Assembly (NCBI RefSeq): GCF_027244095.1
Contig: NC_069662.1
Location: 84,168,294 to 84,232,293, forward strand
Direction of reading: 5' to 3'
DNA: 64,000 nucleotides
Source: Hemicordylus capensis
Lineage: Eukaryota; Chordata; Lepidosauria; Squamata; Cordylidae
The notes below the pieces were generated by a model, which ran no database searches, was not told the DNA's origin, and saw only the letters and a list, made by a program, of their open reading frames with translations. This document shows, one piece after another, positions 43,921-55,076 of the stretch. A program made the translations under genes and the position numbers. Each line of letters begins with the position of its first letter. Position 1 is the first letter of the stretch.

Positions 43921-45320
43921 GTTATGTAAATGTGTGATGGTGGCCCCAAATACCTACTCTGTGTCTTGTTCCCTTCCCCCTGCCATTCAAACACACAAAC
44001 TACTTGTGTTGTGACATCATTTATAAAATATGATGGTGATCAAAATCCCATGTCATATGTCTAGTGCAGAAAAAAATGATGGAAGGAGACAGAAACATTG
44101 AGTAATTTCAGTGTAGATTTAAACATAGGGGTAGGTCCAGCAATTTAGGAATGAATATATGATCTTATGAACATATCTATAAGATTAAATAAGCCCATGT
44201 CAAGGAACCTGTAAACTTTACTGGCAAAGTCTGAACACTTCCCTGTTCTAATAAAACCACTCTAAGTGTTTTGATCTTTCATTTTTAGTTTAGCCAGCAC
44301 TTTGAATAAGAAATCAATCTTAACACAGCATCTCTAAAGTAGTGGGGAAATAGTTTTAATATACACTTAACAGTGAGCCTGAAGTTTTGTTTTATTGGGG
44401 AAATTCCTGCTCCCACATCTTTCTTTCAACTGTGATGTTCATGTGCAATGTTTTCTATTTTTATTCCTTCCATTCAGTGTAAGCCTTAATGTGGAGGTGT
44501 TTGATTATATTATGCTGTTAGTTATATAGGCATTGTGTCTGAGTAGGCTTGGCATCGGGGGGGGGGGGGGGGAACCCTTCAGATCTTAAATGTCTTGGAG
44601 CTAGTGGTGAGACTAGTCCCAGTATCATTGTTTTGTAAAACAAGATGGAGAAGCAGGCTGAGTCAAACAAGACCTCAGTCACCAATAATAATAGTGGACT
44701 ATTCTGTTCCAGTGCAATTGAGGAAAATCTTTGCGTGATTAGGCCATTGGTTCCTGGCATTCCTCAGTAGCAGTGCACATAACCATTGCCCCCTATTCAG
44801 GTCTGTGTCTAAATTTTAAATTACACTAAAGGCTGGTATACATATGCATGCACATGACTAGATTTCTCCACTCCTGATGAAAAGCACCATGTTTGAGGTG
44901 ATGTTTGGCAAAATGAAAGTTCTGTCTGTGGTGGTCCATTCATACATGCAATTTATCACATAATACTACCATGAAAAGCTTCACTTCCTAGTTGCTTTGG
45001 ACCATATATGAAGCCACTATGAAAAGCAGCTACTGAGGCCAACTAAAAAATAGCACATCTATTTGGTGGGTGATGGCACTTGTGATGGCACCACTATTGT
45101 GGGATTCACACTTTCAAAAGGATCACCAGGTGACATACCTGTATACATTTAGAAGCTTGCTTATGGTCATCTTTTTCTGCCAGCAGTCTTTTGGTGGACA
45201 TTGAGCCTACAACTTCTGGATTCTTTGGCTAGAGTACGTGATTTGAAGGTGATACAATAGAAGCACACAAGACCATGAATGCCTGTTTTGCCACTAACTG
45301 ATTTATTAATTTAAATATGT
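43921..45320. other. No gene recognised; G run at 44557-44572
   Basis: There is a 16-G homopolymer. Otherwise nothing was recognised. Confidence 0.4.
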
Positions 45321-45525
45321 GGCCCACATGTTGCACAGTGCCCCACGGGTGGTTTCTGCACTGCCATTATTTCCAAAGGCCATGAAATCATGCAACTGTG
45401 TTTGTGCAATTGTAGGCATTTGCAGAAGACTGCTCTTGTGCAACGAATTTTTTTAAATGCCTGCAGCAGTGTGCAAAGTGCATGGTGCAGAAACCACCCA
45501 CAGGACACTATGCAACATGTGGGCC
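45321..45525. mobile_element. Palindromic MITE, 205 bp
   Basis: Its ends are GGCCCACATGTTGCACAGTG and the exact-style complement at 45506-45525 with small differences. The arms run about 45 bp (GGGTGGTTTCTGCAC paired with GTGCAGAAACCACCC). The target duplication is not evident. Confidence 0.75.
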
Positions 45526-45529
45526 TTTA

Positions 45530-45900
45530 TGCCTCTGGCTAGCAAAAAAAGACACTTGTGGCAGCTAACAACATAACAAAGCACTACCACAATGCATTCC
45601 ATAAAAACTGATAAAAACCAAATTAAAATAAATCCATAGCACAAGAGAAATTAGTTCAGCCAGCAAGTACATACAGGCAAGTACAAACTGAAATGGTTTT
45701 GACCAACTTACTGAAAATCACCAATGAGCCAGTCAAACAAATGTTTCACAGCAACCACCAGTTCTAAAAGGAGGGCAGCACCATAGAGAAAAGCCTGCTC
45801 CTCATCCTTGCTGCCCCAACTCCAATGATGGCAGCCAGTGGCAGGACCCAGAGCAAATCCTCCCTTGCAGAGCTCAGTGTCCAGGTGGTCTCTGATCAAC
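45530..45900 (-). mobile_element. L2-like LINE 3' region, minus strand
   Basis: It resembles 6235-6600 and 25467 in organisation: a tail with GTGGCAGCTAACAACATAAC, then GACCAACTTACTGAAAATCA and a GAGAAAAGCCTGCTCCTC block. The clade assignment is tentative. Confidence 0.45.
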
Positions 45901-46063
45901 CAGGTTTTGCAAGTTTTTGAATCACAACATACAACTGCACAATGAGTGATGACAATAGGATGTGCACACACACCACTGGCAACAGAAGTGCATCTAGGTA
46001 ATTTTGGAGCCTTGACCTAAAGGCCTTTGGACCCCCCCCATGCAAGGTAAGCATAGTCCCCCT

Positions 46064-46089
<26 letters not shown>
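46064..46089. repeat. (AC)n microsatellite
   Basis: It is a short uninterrupted AC run. Confidence 0.97.
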
Positions 46090-46095
<6 letters not shown>

Positions 46096-48930
46096 TTTTT
46101 AACATGTGGGTTCTTGAGGGCACAAACAGCAACTGAGCACACAAGAATGTAAGGATATAAAGCAGGTAGATTTATGCAAATATGCATTAGCATATTCATT
46201 TCAACACATAACATATTCCCATCCCACATATGATATTCTTTTCCTCACTCCACACTCTGTCTCTAAAGCACCCAGCACAGGTCATAATCACACTTGGCCA
46301 CTCGGCATAGTGCAGGCCAGCAGCAACCACACAATCCAGGATAGACTAAAGAAGATTTGGGGTCCCTGAGGGGGTGTGGAGGCCCCAGACTTCAGCCTGG
46401 AAGTCCAGGGGTAAGAGCACTACTGACTGGCAACAATCTTTCTATAATAATACCTTCAACTGCTTGAAAAATCTATCACTAATCTTCATTTTGAGTGTTA
46501 CAGTTTCTTACTGATGAAACTGATATTATCTGAGTTTAAATTTATGTTCTAATATTTACATTGTTTTGCATTGCATTTTAACGGATCTTTCTGAAAATAT
46601 TTTTATTATATATTTTTTGCAAAACACTCTGTGATTCTAATCGGAGTGGGAAAATAGGTTCGACATTCTGATTTATTTATTTTTTTGGTAAATGCACATA
46701 TTCCCTCTTCAATTCATGCTTTGAATTCCAGGAACGGGTTTTATTTAGTCTTTCACTGAAGATAGCATGAATGTTCCTTTCTCCTCTCCCCATAGACTCA
46801 TATAGCCGCTATTCAGGTTGAAGCTGCATAGAAATAGATTCTTTGAGTTGTACATCTTCTGATATACATTTTTTCTGTGAAAGACCTAAATAGAAAAAGA
46901 AAAGCAACACAAGCAATATGACCATGTTTTGGAATGCAGCTGTACTTTTTAAATTGAAGTAATATTTCAGTGGGTTAAGTAGTATAGTCCATATGCCAAT
47001 CCAACAGTTAGCATCACATCAAATTACTTACATAGTTTGTGCATATAGAAATGGGCCAGTTTTAAAATGGCTGATTGGTGGAATACATCCATAAAATTTC
47101 CTGGGTGCTTTACTGTATTTAGTCAGTGAAGGGAATGATGCTTTGAATGTTATTGTAAACTAGCAGTGATCAACTAAATCCAGAATTTTCACAGCCCATG
47201 GCTAATGAGGTTTCGAAAACTGCAGTCTATGTTTTCCCTAGGTTTTTCCTCCCTTTTGTCACATTAGTATTTGGAGGGAGGAAGCATATTGGCAAAAACA
47301 CTTTTTTTGCACTCTACATATTCCATGTTTCATCTCTCACTGTCACCATGGTTAGTGCCCTAATAGATTATCTAAAGCCATCTTTGACTTTGTAAAAAGG
47401 TATATGGCATGACTGGGAGTGGAACACTTTCTGATTGCTACTAATCTTACCATTAGCAGCATGTCCTTGTATACACAGGCTCTTAGCCATCGAGATACTC
47501 TGCTATGCACATCAGCTTTGATTGCCATCATTAACACTTTGATCAATCTTATATTGGTCACCAGTGTAAAGCAAGCATGCCAGTGTGGGAGATCAGCATA
47601 TGTTTATGCCAGGTGTCCTTTTTGATATAAATAAAATACTACTAATTATTTTAAATAAAAGAATAAAATAGAATAAAGGGAACTAATATGGTCCCCTCAT
47701 TTGCGTGATAATACTAATCCCTTTCATCTTTTCTCTCCATATCCTCTTAAACAATTGTTGATCATATTTATTTTATTCTCTTTTTTTCTTATTTCTCTCC
47801 AAATATATGCACATGAAAGACAATAATGAAGATAACCTAAGCATTGTTTTGTGTAGCTAGGCAAGTCAGATATTATTGTGCATGCCCAGCCTCTTCACTT
47901 AGCAGTCAGTAACATTTCTGCTTCAATTTCAGCTTTGAAGACACCATATTAAAAGTCCAGACAAGGCATGATTTTAAGAAATATACATTTTCTATTGATA
48001 ACTACATTCTATGTGGCACAACTGCGTCTGTAGGTGAAAGAAACTGGAACATGAAAGTGTACAATGCTAAACCGACATGTAAATTAAATATTCAGGCCCT
48101 TTTTATTTCACTTGTGTCAGTGAATTTTCTCTGTTTCGGCTCCAGTGCTTTCAAAAGTGCAAACCTGCTGCTTTCCTCCACTACTTGCGGGACCCTCTGG
48201 GACTTGAACTCTGCTTGCTCCATGTGAGTTGGCAGCTGTTTAAATCAAAGAAGGCATGTGGCCGATTGAATCACCTGTCATGTTGATTTATGGAACGTAA
48301 AGGTCATTCACTTCTGAGTTCGGAGGATTTCCGTGAGATGCAACATGCTCCAAAAAATAATAATCGTAATATTTTTTAGAAAATGGAAGTCCACCTCAAT
48401 TGCAGTGTACAGTAATGTAGAAAAGTATAGCACTTTGGAGACTGAACGGCATGAACTAATGGAAGGTGACCCAGGGCAAATCTGGTATTGAGTCCAGAGT
48501 GAGTTCAGTGTTGTAACATAACTTGGGCAGAGCCTTTCCCCCCCTTCAAATAAGCAATATGCAGGTTTCATATACCATATATGTTTCATCTCTACTTCAC
48601 CTCTTTTGTTGCTCAGGCCATGCAACATTGCTCCTAAAACGCTACATGACCTCCTCATCTTCTTTCTCATGCAGCACCAACTCCTTGTTCTTACCGTCAA
48701 AGCCCACCCCGTCATTCTGCCCTTAATTCCTATAGCTGCCTGTGACCTTCACTCTTCCAAATCTACCACACTCAGCCACCCAACTCTGTGCCCAACTCTT
48801 AAATGATTTCACTCATTGCGCTTTGCTCAGTGGCAGCACCAGAAAAGAAGAATAAGTAGAGGAACACAGAAGGGGCAAAGTGCATTTCTGGGTGGGTGAG
48901 CTGTGACCCACATGTTACAACAGTTATGGT
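46090..48930. other. No recognised feature (2.8 kb)
   Basis: This is AT-rich sequence without recognisable coding, SINE or LINE motifs. It is the longest unassigned stretch of the window. Confidence 0.4.
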
Positions 48931-48952
48931 AGGGCTAACATGTTAGCCCTAG

Positions 48953-51215
48953 AATAGCTGGTCATGGAACCACCCAGAGAGAAGGCAACCTTGGACTCAA
49001 TCCTAAGTGGGCACAGGACCTGATACAAGGTGTCAGTGACGTGGAACCTTTAGGGAACCATGACCATCATGTGATCAAATTCAGCATATATGCAAGGAGA
49101 GAATCACCAAGGAAGTCTAACATACAAACTTTGGATTTCAGAAAATGAAACTTCTTTAAAATCAGGAGTTTGGTGAAAATAAAACTGAAAGGTGAAATCA
49201 GGAGAGTCATGTCAGTCCAGAATGCATGGAGTTTATTTAAAATCACAAAACTAGAAGCCCAGTTAGAATGTATACCAAAAAGGAGGAAAGGTACCACCAA
49301 GTCCAGGAGGATGCCAGCATGGCTAACAAGTTCAAGGAAGCTATAAAGGATAAGAAGACTTTCTTCAGAAATTGGATAGCCTGCCCAAATGAAGAGAACA
49401 GAAAGGAACATTAACTCTGGCAAAAAAAAAAAAAAATGCAAGGAGACAATAAGAGAGCCGAAAAGAGAGTCTGAAGAACATTTAACATCAAGGGGGCATT
49501 ATTTAGCATCAAGGGGAATTTTTAAAAAATCAGAAGCAGAAAACCTGCCAGGGAGGTGGTTAGATGATGAGAGAGTGGATGGGATTATTAAAGAGGATAT
49601 GGAGATTGCAGAGAAGCCAAACAGGTTCTTTACATCTGTCTTCACGGGAGAGGATACTGAGCATATACCTGTGCCTGAACCAAGCTTCTCAGAGACAAAG
49701 GCTAAAGAACTCAGTCAGATAGAGGTGACAAGCCATGACATTCTAAACTGTCTGTAAAAATTAAAAATTAACAAATCACCAGGGCCAGATGGCATTCACC
49801 CAAGAGTCCTTAAAGAACTCAAACGTAAAATTGCCAACCTCCTTGCAAAAATATGTAACTTATACCTACAATCAGGCTCTGTACCAGGAGACTGGTAATT
49901 AGCCTATGTAACTTCAAAAAGGGATCCAGAGAGAATGCGGAAAATTACAGGCTGTTTAGGTTAATGACTGTTGCAGGCAAATTGATGAAAAGCATTCTCA
50001 AGGATAAAATTGTTAAGCATAGGGAGGAACAAGCCCTGCTGAAGGAGAACCAGCATGGCGTCTGCAAAGGTAAATTCTGCCTCACTAAACATTTGGAGTT
50101 CTTTAAAAGTGTCAACAGGTGTGTGGATAAGGGTGTTTCAGCTGACATAGTATACTTGGACTTTCAAAAAAATTTTGACAAAGTTTCTCATCAAAGACTA
50201 TTGAGAGAAAACTTAGCAATCATGGGATAAGGAGACAGGTTCATGTGTGGATTGGTTGAAGTACATTTGGAGTACGGTTGAAAGACAGGAAACAGAGGGT
50301 AGGTATAAATGGACAGTAAATGGAGGGAAATGACGTGGGGTCCCCCAGGGATATATACTGGGACCAGTGCTTTTGAATTTATTCATAATTGATCTAGAAA
50401 CTGGGTAAGCAGCAAGGTGGCCAAATTTGCAGATGACACCAAACTATTTAGGATAGTGAAATCCAAAAGAGATTGTGGGGAGCTCCAAAAGGTTTTCTCC
50501 AAAGTGGGGAAGTGAGCAACAAAATGGCAAATGCCATTCAATGTTAGCAAGTGTAAAGTGATGCATATTGGGGCAAAAAACAACAATAACCCACATATAC
50601 ACTGATGGGATCTGAGCTCTTGGTGACTGGCCAGGAGAGAGATCTTGGAGTTGTGGTGGACAACTCAAAAGTGTCAACTCAGTGTGCAGCAGCTGTGAAA
50701 AAGGCCAATTCCATGCTTGGAATAATGAGGAAGAAGATTGAAAATAAAATTGCTAATATCATAATGCCCTTATACAAATCTATGGTGTGGCCATATTTGG
50801 GGTAAGGTGTACAGTTCTGGTCACTATACTTCAAAAAGGACATTATATAACGGGAGAAAGTGCAGATGGAGGCAACCAAGGTGATAGGGAGCTAGAGCAC
50901 CTTCCTTATGAGGCAAGACTACAACACCTGGGTTTTTTTAGTTTCAAAAAAAGACAACTGAGGGAAGACATGATAGAGGTATATAAAATTATGCATAATG
51001 TGAGGACAGATCTATCAATGGCTACTAGTCTGAGGGCTATAGGCCACCTTCAACCTAAGAGGCAACATGTTTCTATAAATAAGTTGCAGGGGATCAATCA
51101 GCCCTTGCCTGTGGATTTTCCAGAGGCATCTGGTGAGCCACAATGTGAATCAGGATGCTCGACAAGATAGGCCTTGGACCTGATCCTGCTGGGCTGTTTT
51201 CATGTTCTTATGATT
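48953..51215 (+). mobile_element. CR1-clade LINE, about 2.3 kb, 5'-truncated
   Basis: It starts within ORF2 between endonuclease and RT (a PREKATLDSILSGH-like segment, then GTMTIM-like for the NSDH region). RT landmarks follow in broken frames: INKSPGPDGIHPRVLKEL, MTVAGKLMKSIL, VYLDFQKNFDKVSHQRLL (a YLDF.KAFD motif), QICR-type ADDT remnants, and a C-terminal part with VDNSKVSTQCAAAVKKANSM. The end GCTGGGCTGTTTTCATGTTC plus TTATGA is the usual reptile CR1 3' end. The frame is broken many times. Confidence 0.9.
49964..50230 (+). pseudogene. CR1 reverse transcriptase fragment
   Basis: An 88-codon open stretch holds the RT region MTVAGKLMKSILKDKIVKH, NQHGVCKGKFCLTKHLEFF and ADIVYLDFQKNFDKVSHQRL, matching the CR1 pattern before and around the first catalytic Asp. 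Frames on both sides are broken. Confidence 0.88.
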
Positions 51216-52041
51216 TCTGAAACAGAAATGGAGGGCAGATGGGGGCAGCTACTTTTCTGAGGAGGTATTTATGCAGCCTTGCCCCACCCCCTTGCAGCCA
51301 ATCTTGGCTTTGCTTCTAGAGCACCAATATACTGCCACCTTTCCTCTTTCTCCTCAAATCTCATTAATTCTGCCCATAAACAACTAGCTTGTCAGGGAGA
51401 AGATTTCTACTCTAGCCTTCTCCTTGACATTATCATTTTCTATACAGAGGGATTTTTTTTTAATGAGGAGTGTTCAGATATGTGACCCCCCAACACACCA
51501 CCATCAACCATCATCTGAAATAGTACAGTGTAGAAACAGTGCTTGTGTACACCAAGCCTGAGAGAACCTCTGAAGCAACCAGGCAACTTTCTCTGACCTT
51601 TGAATTTCAGGTGTTGTAGGTATCGAACAGAGGTTCTACTTTTCCTTTTAAATGGAAAGCAGTGAGATCACTGGATAGTTAATCACTATTGGAAAAGAAG
51701 CAGAATGGAAAGGAGAGCCATGCAGAGGTCCTTAGTCATCAAGAATTCTAGGAACGTTCCATGAGAGGGCAGTAGAAGCACAAGCCCTTCCGTGAGCAGC
51801 CATTCTGTCTGGAGGGCTGAGCTGGCTGGCAACATTGGCAAGGACATAATAATTTACTGATGTGACCTGAAGCTATACTGGGAGAGCCAGAACAATCTCC
51901 TTTTTATACCATGTATGGTAATACCTATTCACATTTCTGAGGTTGCTACAGCCAGTTCAGATTAATACTATAAACCAAGACAGGGAAATTAGAGGCTCAA
52001 GTTGTTCTAGCAGACAAGATATTGTGACAAGGTCACAAACC
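51216..52041. other. No recognised feature
   Basis: No gene or family repeat was recognised. Short ORFs only. Confidence 0.4.
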
Positions 52042-52044
52042 ATA

Positions 52045-52384
52045 GGGTCAATTCAGATGACCCAACAACCATGCCTTGCCTTCTTGAGCCTTGGCCTTGC
52101 CTTCTTGAGCCCACCTGCTCCTATTTCCCGTTAACTTCTCCACTTGCACACCACCAAGATCTGGGTCATGTGAGGCAGCAGCTCTTTATGTCATCCTTAT
52201 TAATAAATCACAGTCGTTCTGGGTTCAAATGAGTGCAGAGCTGTTGTTTTACCTAACTGGTATTTAGATGTCACAGCTCCACGACAGAGCTGAGAAGGTA
52301 AAGGGACTGCACAAAAACCAGACCATTTCAGGCCATATTCCCTACTCAATAACTCCTGGTTTGTTGGGTTGTCTGAACTGGCCC
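52045..52384. mobile_element. MITE, 340 bp, GGGYCARTTC termini, ATA duplication
   Basis: The left end is GGGTCAATTCAGATGACCCA and the complement of the right end is GGGCCAGTTCAGACAACCCA. Flanking ATA occurs at 52042-52044 and 52385-52387. The terminal pattern (about ten bases ending in TTC, then ACA/AGA) resembles the MITEs at 43538 and 52521. Non-coding. Confidence 0.8.
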
Positions 52385-52520
52385 ATAACATAGCCTGTAC
52401 AGATAAATAATATAACACAAAATTTCTTCAATAATGTAATTTGTTTCTGTCTGTTTAGTGCAAATATTAAGATGCAATGGTGCCTTTGAGCTTCTGCCAA
52501 AAACTATCTAATGATATCTT

Positions 52521-53076
52521 GAGGCTGTTCACACGAGCACCCCTACCCAGGCTTGAGCGGCCCCATGTGCGTAGGGCTACTTGTGTGAAGCATCAGGATT
52601 GGGGTTAATTCTGGCACTGCCTCCCTGCATAGCCCAGGCTTTTACCTGGGTTAAAGGGTGCAAGTGCGCCCTTTTACACAAGTTTGGGGTCATGTGAATG
52701 TTCAGGCTGCACGCAGCCCAAGCATACACAGATCTTGGTGCCTAGAGCACCTGGTTCCCGAGGGAATTGCTCAATGTACCGCAATAGTTGTGTGGTGAAT
52801 TGTGTAATATCTGGAGGCCAGGACACATTTTCCCAGCCTCTGGAATGTCACATGACTCATGGCAGCACCAGTTGTGTGAGCACGCAAGCCACGCAGTTCG
52901 TGGCAGCACTGGCCATGTGGGCATGCAAGCTCCATGGTTCACGCAGTGCTAGTCATGTGAAAATGTGAGCTGTGCAGCTAGGATCACTGCTGAATCATCT
53001 GGGGGAAGACAGTGGCTCTCCTTCCTCCCTCCCGCGCACACTCCCTGGCCCAGCAGAAGGCCATGTGAACAAACTT
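52521..53076. mobile_element. MITE, 556 bp, GAGGCTGTTC terminus, CTT duplication
   Basis: The left end is GAGGCTGTTCACACGAGC and the complement of the right end begins AAGTTTGTTCACATGGCC. Flanking CTT occurs at 52518-52520 and 53077-53079. It shares TTTGGGGTCATG and CAATGTACC with the 43538 element. Inside, GCACGCAAGC/GGCATGCAAGC-type units repeat near 52870-52970. Confidence 0.75.
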
Positions 53077-53283
53077 CTTATCTTGTCCTGTAGAATCCCA
53101 AATCACACTGCTTTGGCCCCAATCGCATTATAAAGAGATACTGGCCAGACTGAAAAGTCAGTGGTCAACAATCGGAGGCTGTGCATGAGCAAGCAAATGT
53201 AGTATAGTCCTGCTTCAGCAGCTCAGATGTTTTTCTGGGAGGGGACAGTTTTTGACAATCTTCCCTCCTGTGGTAGCAATCAG

Positions 53284-53480
53284 TGCCACCCAAAATTATT
53301 ATTATTATTATTATTTATTATTATTTATTTGATTTCTATACCACCCTTCCAAAAATGGCTCAGGGCGGTTTACATAGAGAAATAATACATAAATAAGATG
53401 GACTCCTGTCCCCAAAAGGCTCACAATCTAAAAGAAACATAAGATAGACACCAGCAACAGTCACTGGAGGTACTGTGCTG
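53284..53480 (-). mobile_element. L2-type LINE tail, minus strand, with (ATT)n
   Basis: An ATT-rich run is followed by TTCTATACCACCCTTCC, GGCTCAGGGCGGTTTACAT, CCCCAAAAGGCTCACAATCT and AGACACCAGCAACAGTCACT. It is the clearest copy of the tail family. Confidence 0.75.
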
Positions 53481-54648
53481 GGGGTGAAATTATGTGCAAC
53501 ACTCAGGGACATACTTTTTTAGTGGTACAGAGTGCCTCTGGTGGGAGGAGGGATCAGTAAAAATTGCCTACCCCCTTGCTTGAGCATCTGCAATGGGATT
53601 GTAGCTCCTGCATGTGTGCTTCTGAACATGTGCAGGCTTAGTCAGGATGTCAGCCTTTGAGTGGTTTTGTACAAACTAGAGTACTTCTCAATGCTGATTA
53701 AAGCTGTGCTGTTAGAAAGCAGAGAAGTATTAAAAAAGACCCATGGAGGAAAGAATTTAAGTAATGTATGGCAAGTTGTAACACTTAAAGTCACATATTT
53801 GCAAGTAAAAGGAAGCTAAGTAAACAAGAGTACTATTATTGTTAGTAATGGTAAATTGTATTTGTTTAACCATAAATGAGGAAAAAACCCACTTATGATT
53901 ATTGCTTATGATTAAACAAAATTTGTTTAATCATAAGTGTACATAAGTGATTAAAAATAAAATGCAGTACTTCAGTAATTTCTGTTTGTTTGCTAAGATC
54001 CAAGCTCTAGACATTAAAATTAAAGCAGACTCAGAGGCAAATTTTAAAAAATATAGTGCACATTTATACCACAAAAATTACAATAATCTGTTGATCTACA
54101 GGGCACATACCAGACACAAAAATATAATTCCCCTTACAAATCCCAAAAGTCATACCAGTTCACTATTTCTCTTCTTGTAGATACTTAGGAATAGCACTGC
54201 AAGTATCTTTGCAATCAGTGACTAACATCCAGGCTAACAAAGAGCCACTTTGACACCTAAAATATCCCCCCCCCGGGGGGTGTCATGCCTGTCTCAAGGA
54301 CATATTTTTGGGAGTCATCATTGGCTTCAGAGAGAAGGAAAAAACTAAAATTGCCCCTCCCCCATAGCACCAGTGCAGCATTGCTGCACCAGTGCTTTGA
54401 ATGTTGGCCAGTGTCCAGATGGGCATGACTCTCTGTTTGCCAAAAGGTGCCTACTCAAATAGGCACAGAAAAGAATATTACTGTATCCCTTTACTTTTAA
54501 TCTCCAATTATAGTGTTTATCTGAACCAAGCTTTTCGGGGCATATTTTTAAAATAGCCTACAGATCATCCTTCCAGGTTAGGCCTGCAACTCCAAGGCTA
54601 GGAGATAAGAAAACCCTCCAAATGAAGGAAAACCCACTGAGCATATAG
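53481..54648. other. No recognised feature
   Basis: It is AT-rich. A CCCCCCCCGGGGGG run lies near 54268. No genes were recognised. Confidence 0.4.
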
Positions 54649-54861
54649 CACTTACATTTACATTTATATACCGCTCTATAGCCGGAGCTCTCTAAGCGGT
54701 TTACAATGATTTAGCATATTGCCCCCAACATGCTGGGTACTCATTTTACCGACCTCAGAAGGATGGAAGGCTGAGTCAACCTTGAGCCACTGGTCAGGAT
54801 CGAACTTGTAACCTTCTGGTTACAGGGCGGCAGTTTTACCACTGCGCCTCCAGGGGCTCTA
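54649..54861 (-). mobile_element. MIR-like CORE-SINE with L2-type tail
   Basis: Minus strand: a tRNA head with an A box in GGCGCAGTGGTAAAACTG and a B box in GGTTACAAGTTCGATCCTGA. The body includes CTCAGCCTTCCATCCTTCTG and GGTCGGTAAAATGAGTACCC. The tail includes TTGTAAACCGCTTAGAGAGC and GAGCGGTATATAAATGTAAA. This is a common amniote and squamate CORE-SINE layout. Confidence 0.9.
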
Positions 54862-54909
54862 GAGGGCTGATTCCTTCTGTCACTTCACAGGCCATACACC
54901 AAGTTTGCA

Positions 54910-55076
54910 ATTCCACAAGTACAAGTGTTTTTTGATAATTTAATTGTTAATTATTATTTTATGCAGTTTATAATTTTTGTTTTAATTGTTAATTGATTTT
55001 AATGGTGTTTTAATGTAAACCACCCTGAGCCTTTTGAAAGGTATAAACATTTTTAATAATAAATAATAAATAAGTG
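54910..55076 (+). mobile_element. L2-type LINE 3' end, plus strand
   Basis: TTTAATGTAAACCACCCTGA, GCCTTTTGAAAGG and an AATAATAAATAATAAATAAG end form the sense-strand equivalent of the tail family. Confidence 0.6.
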
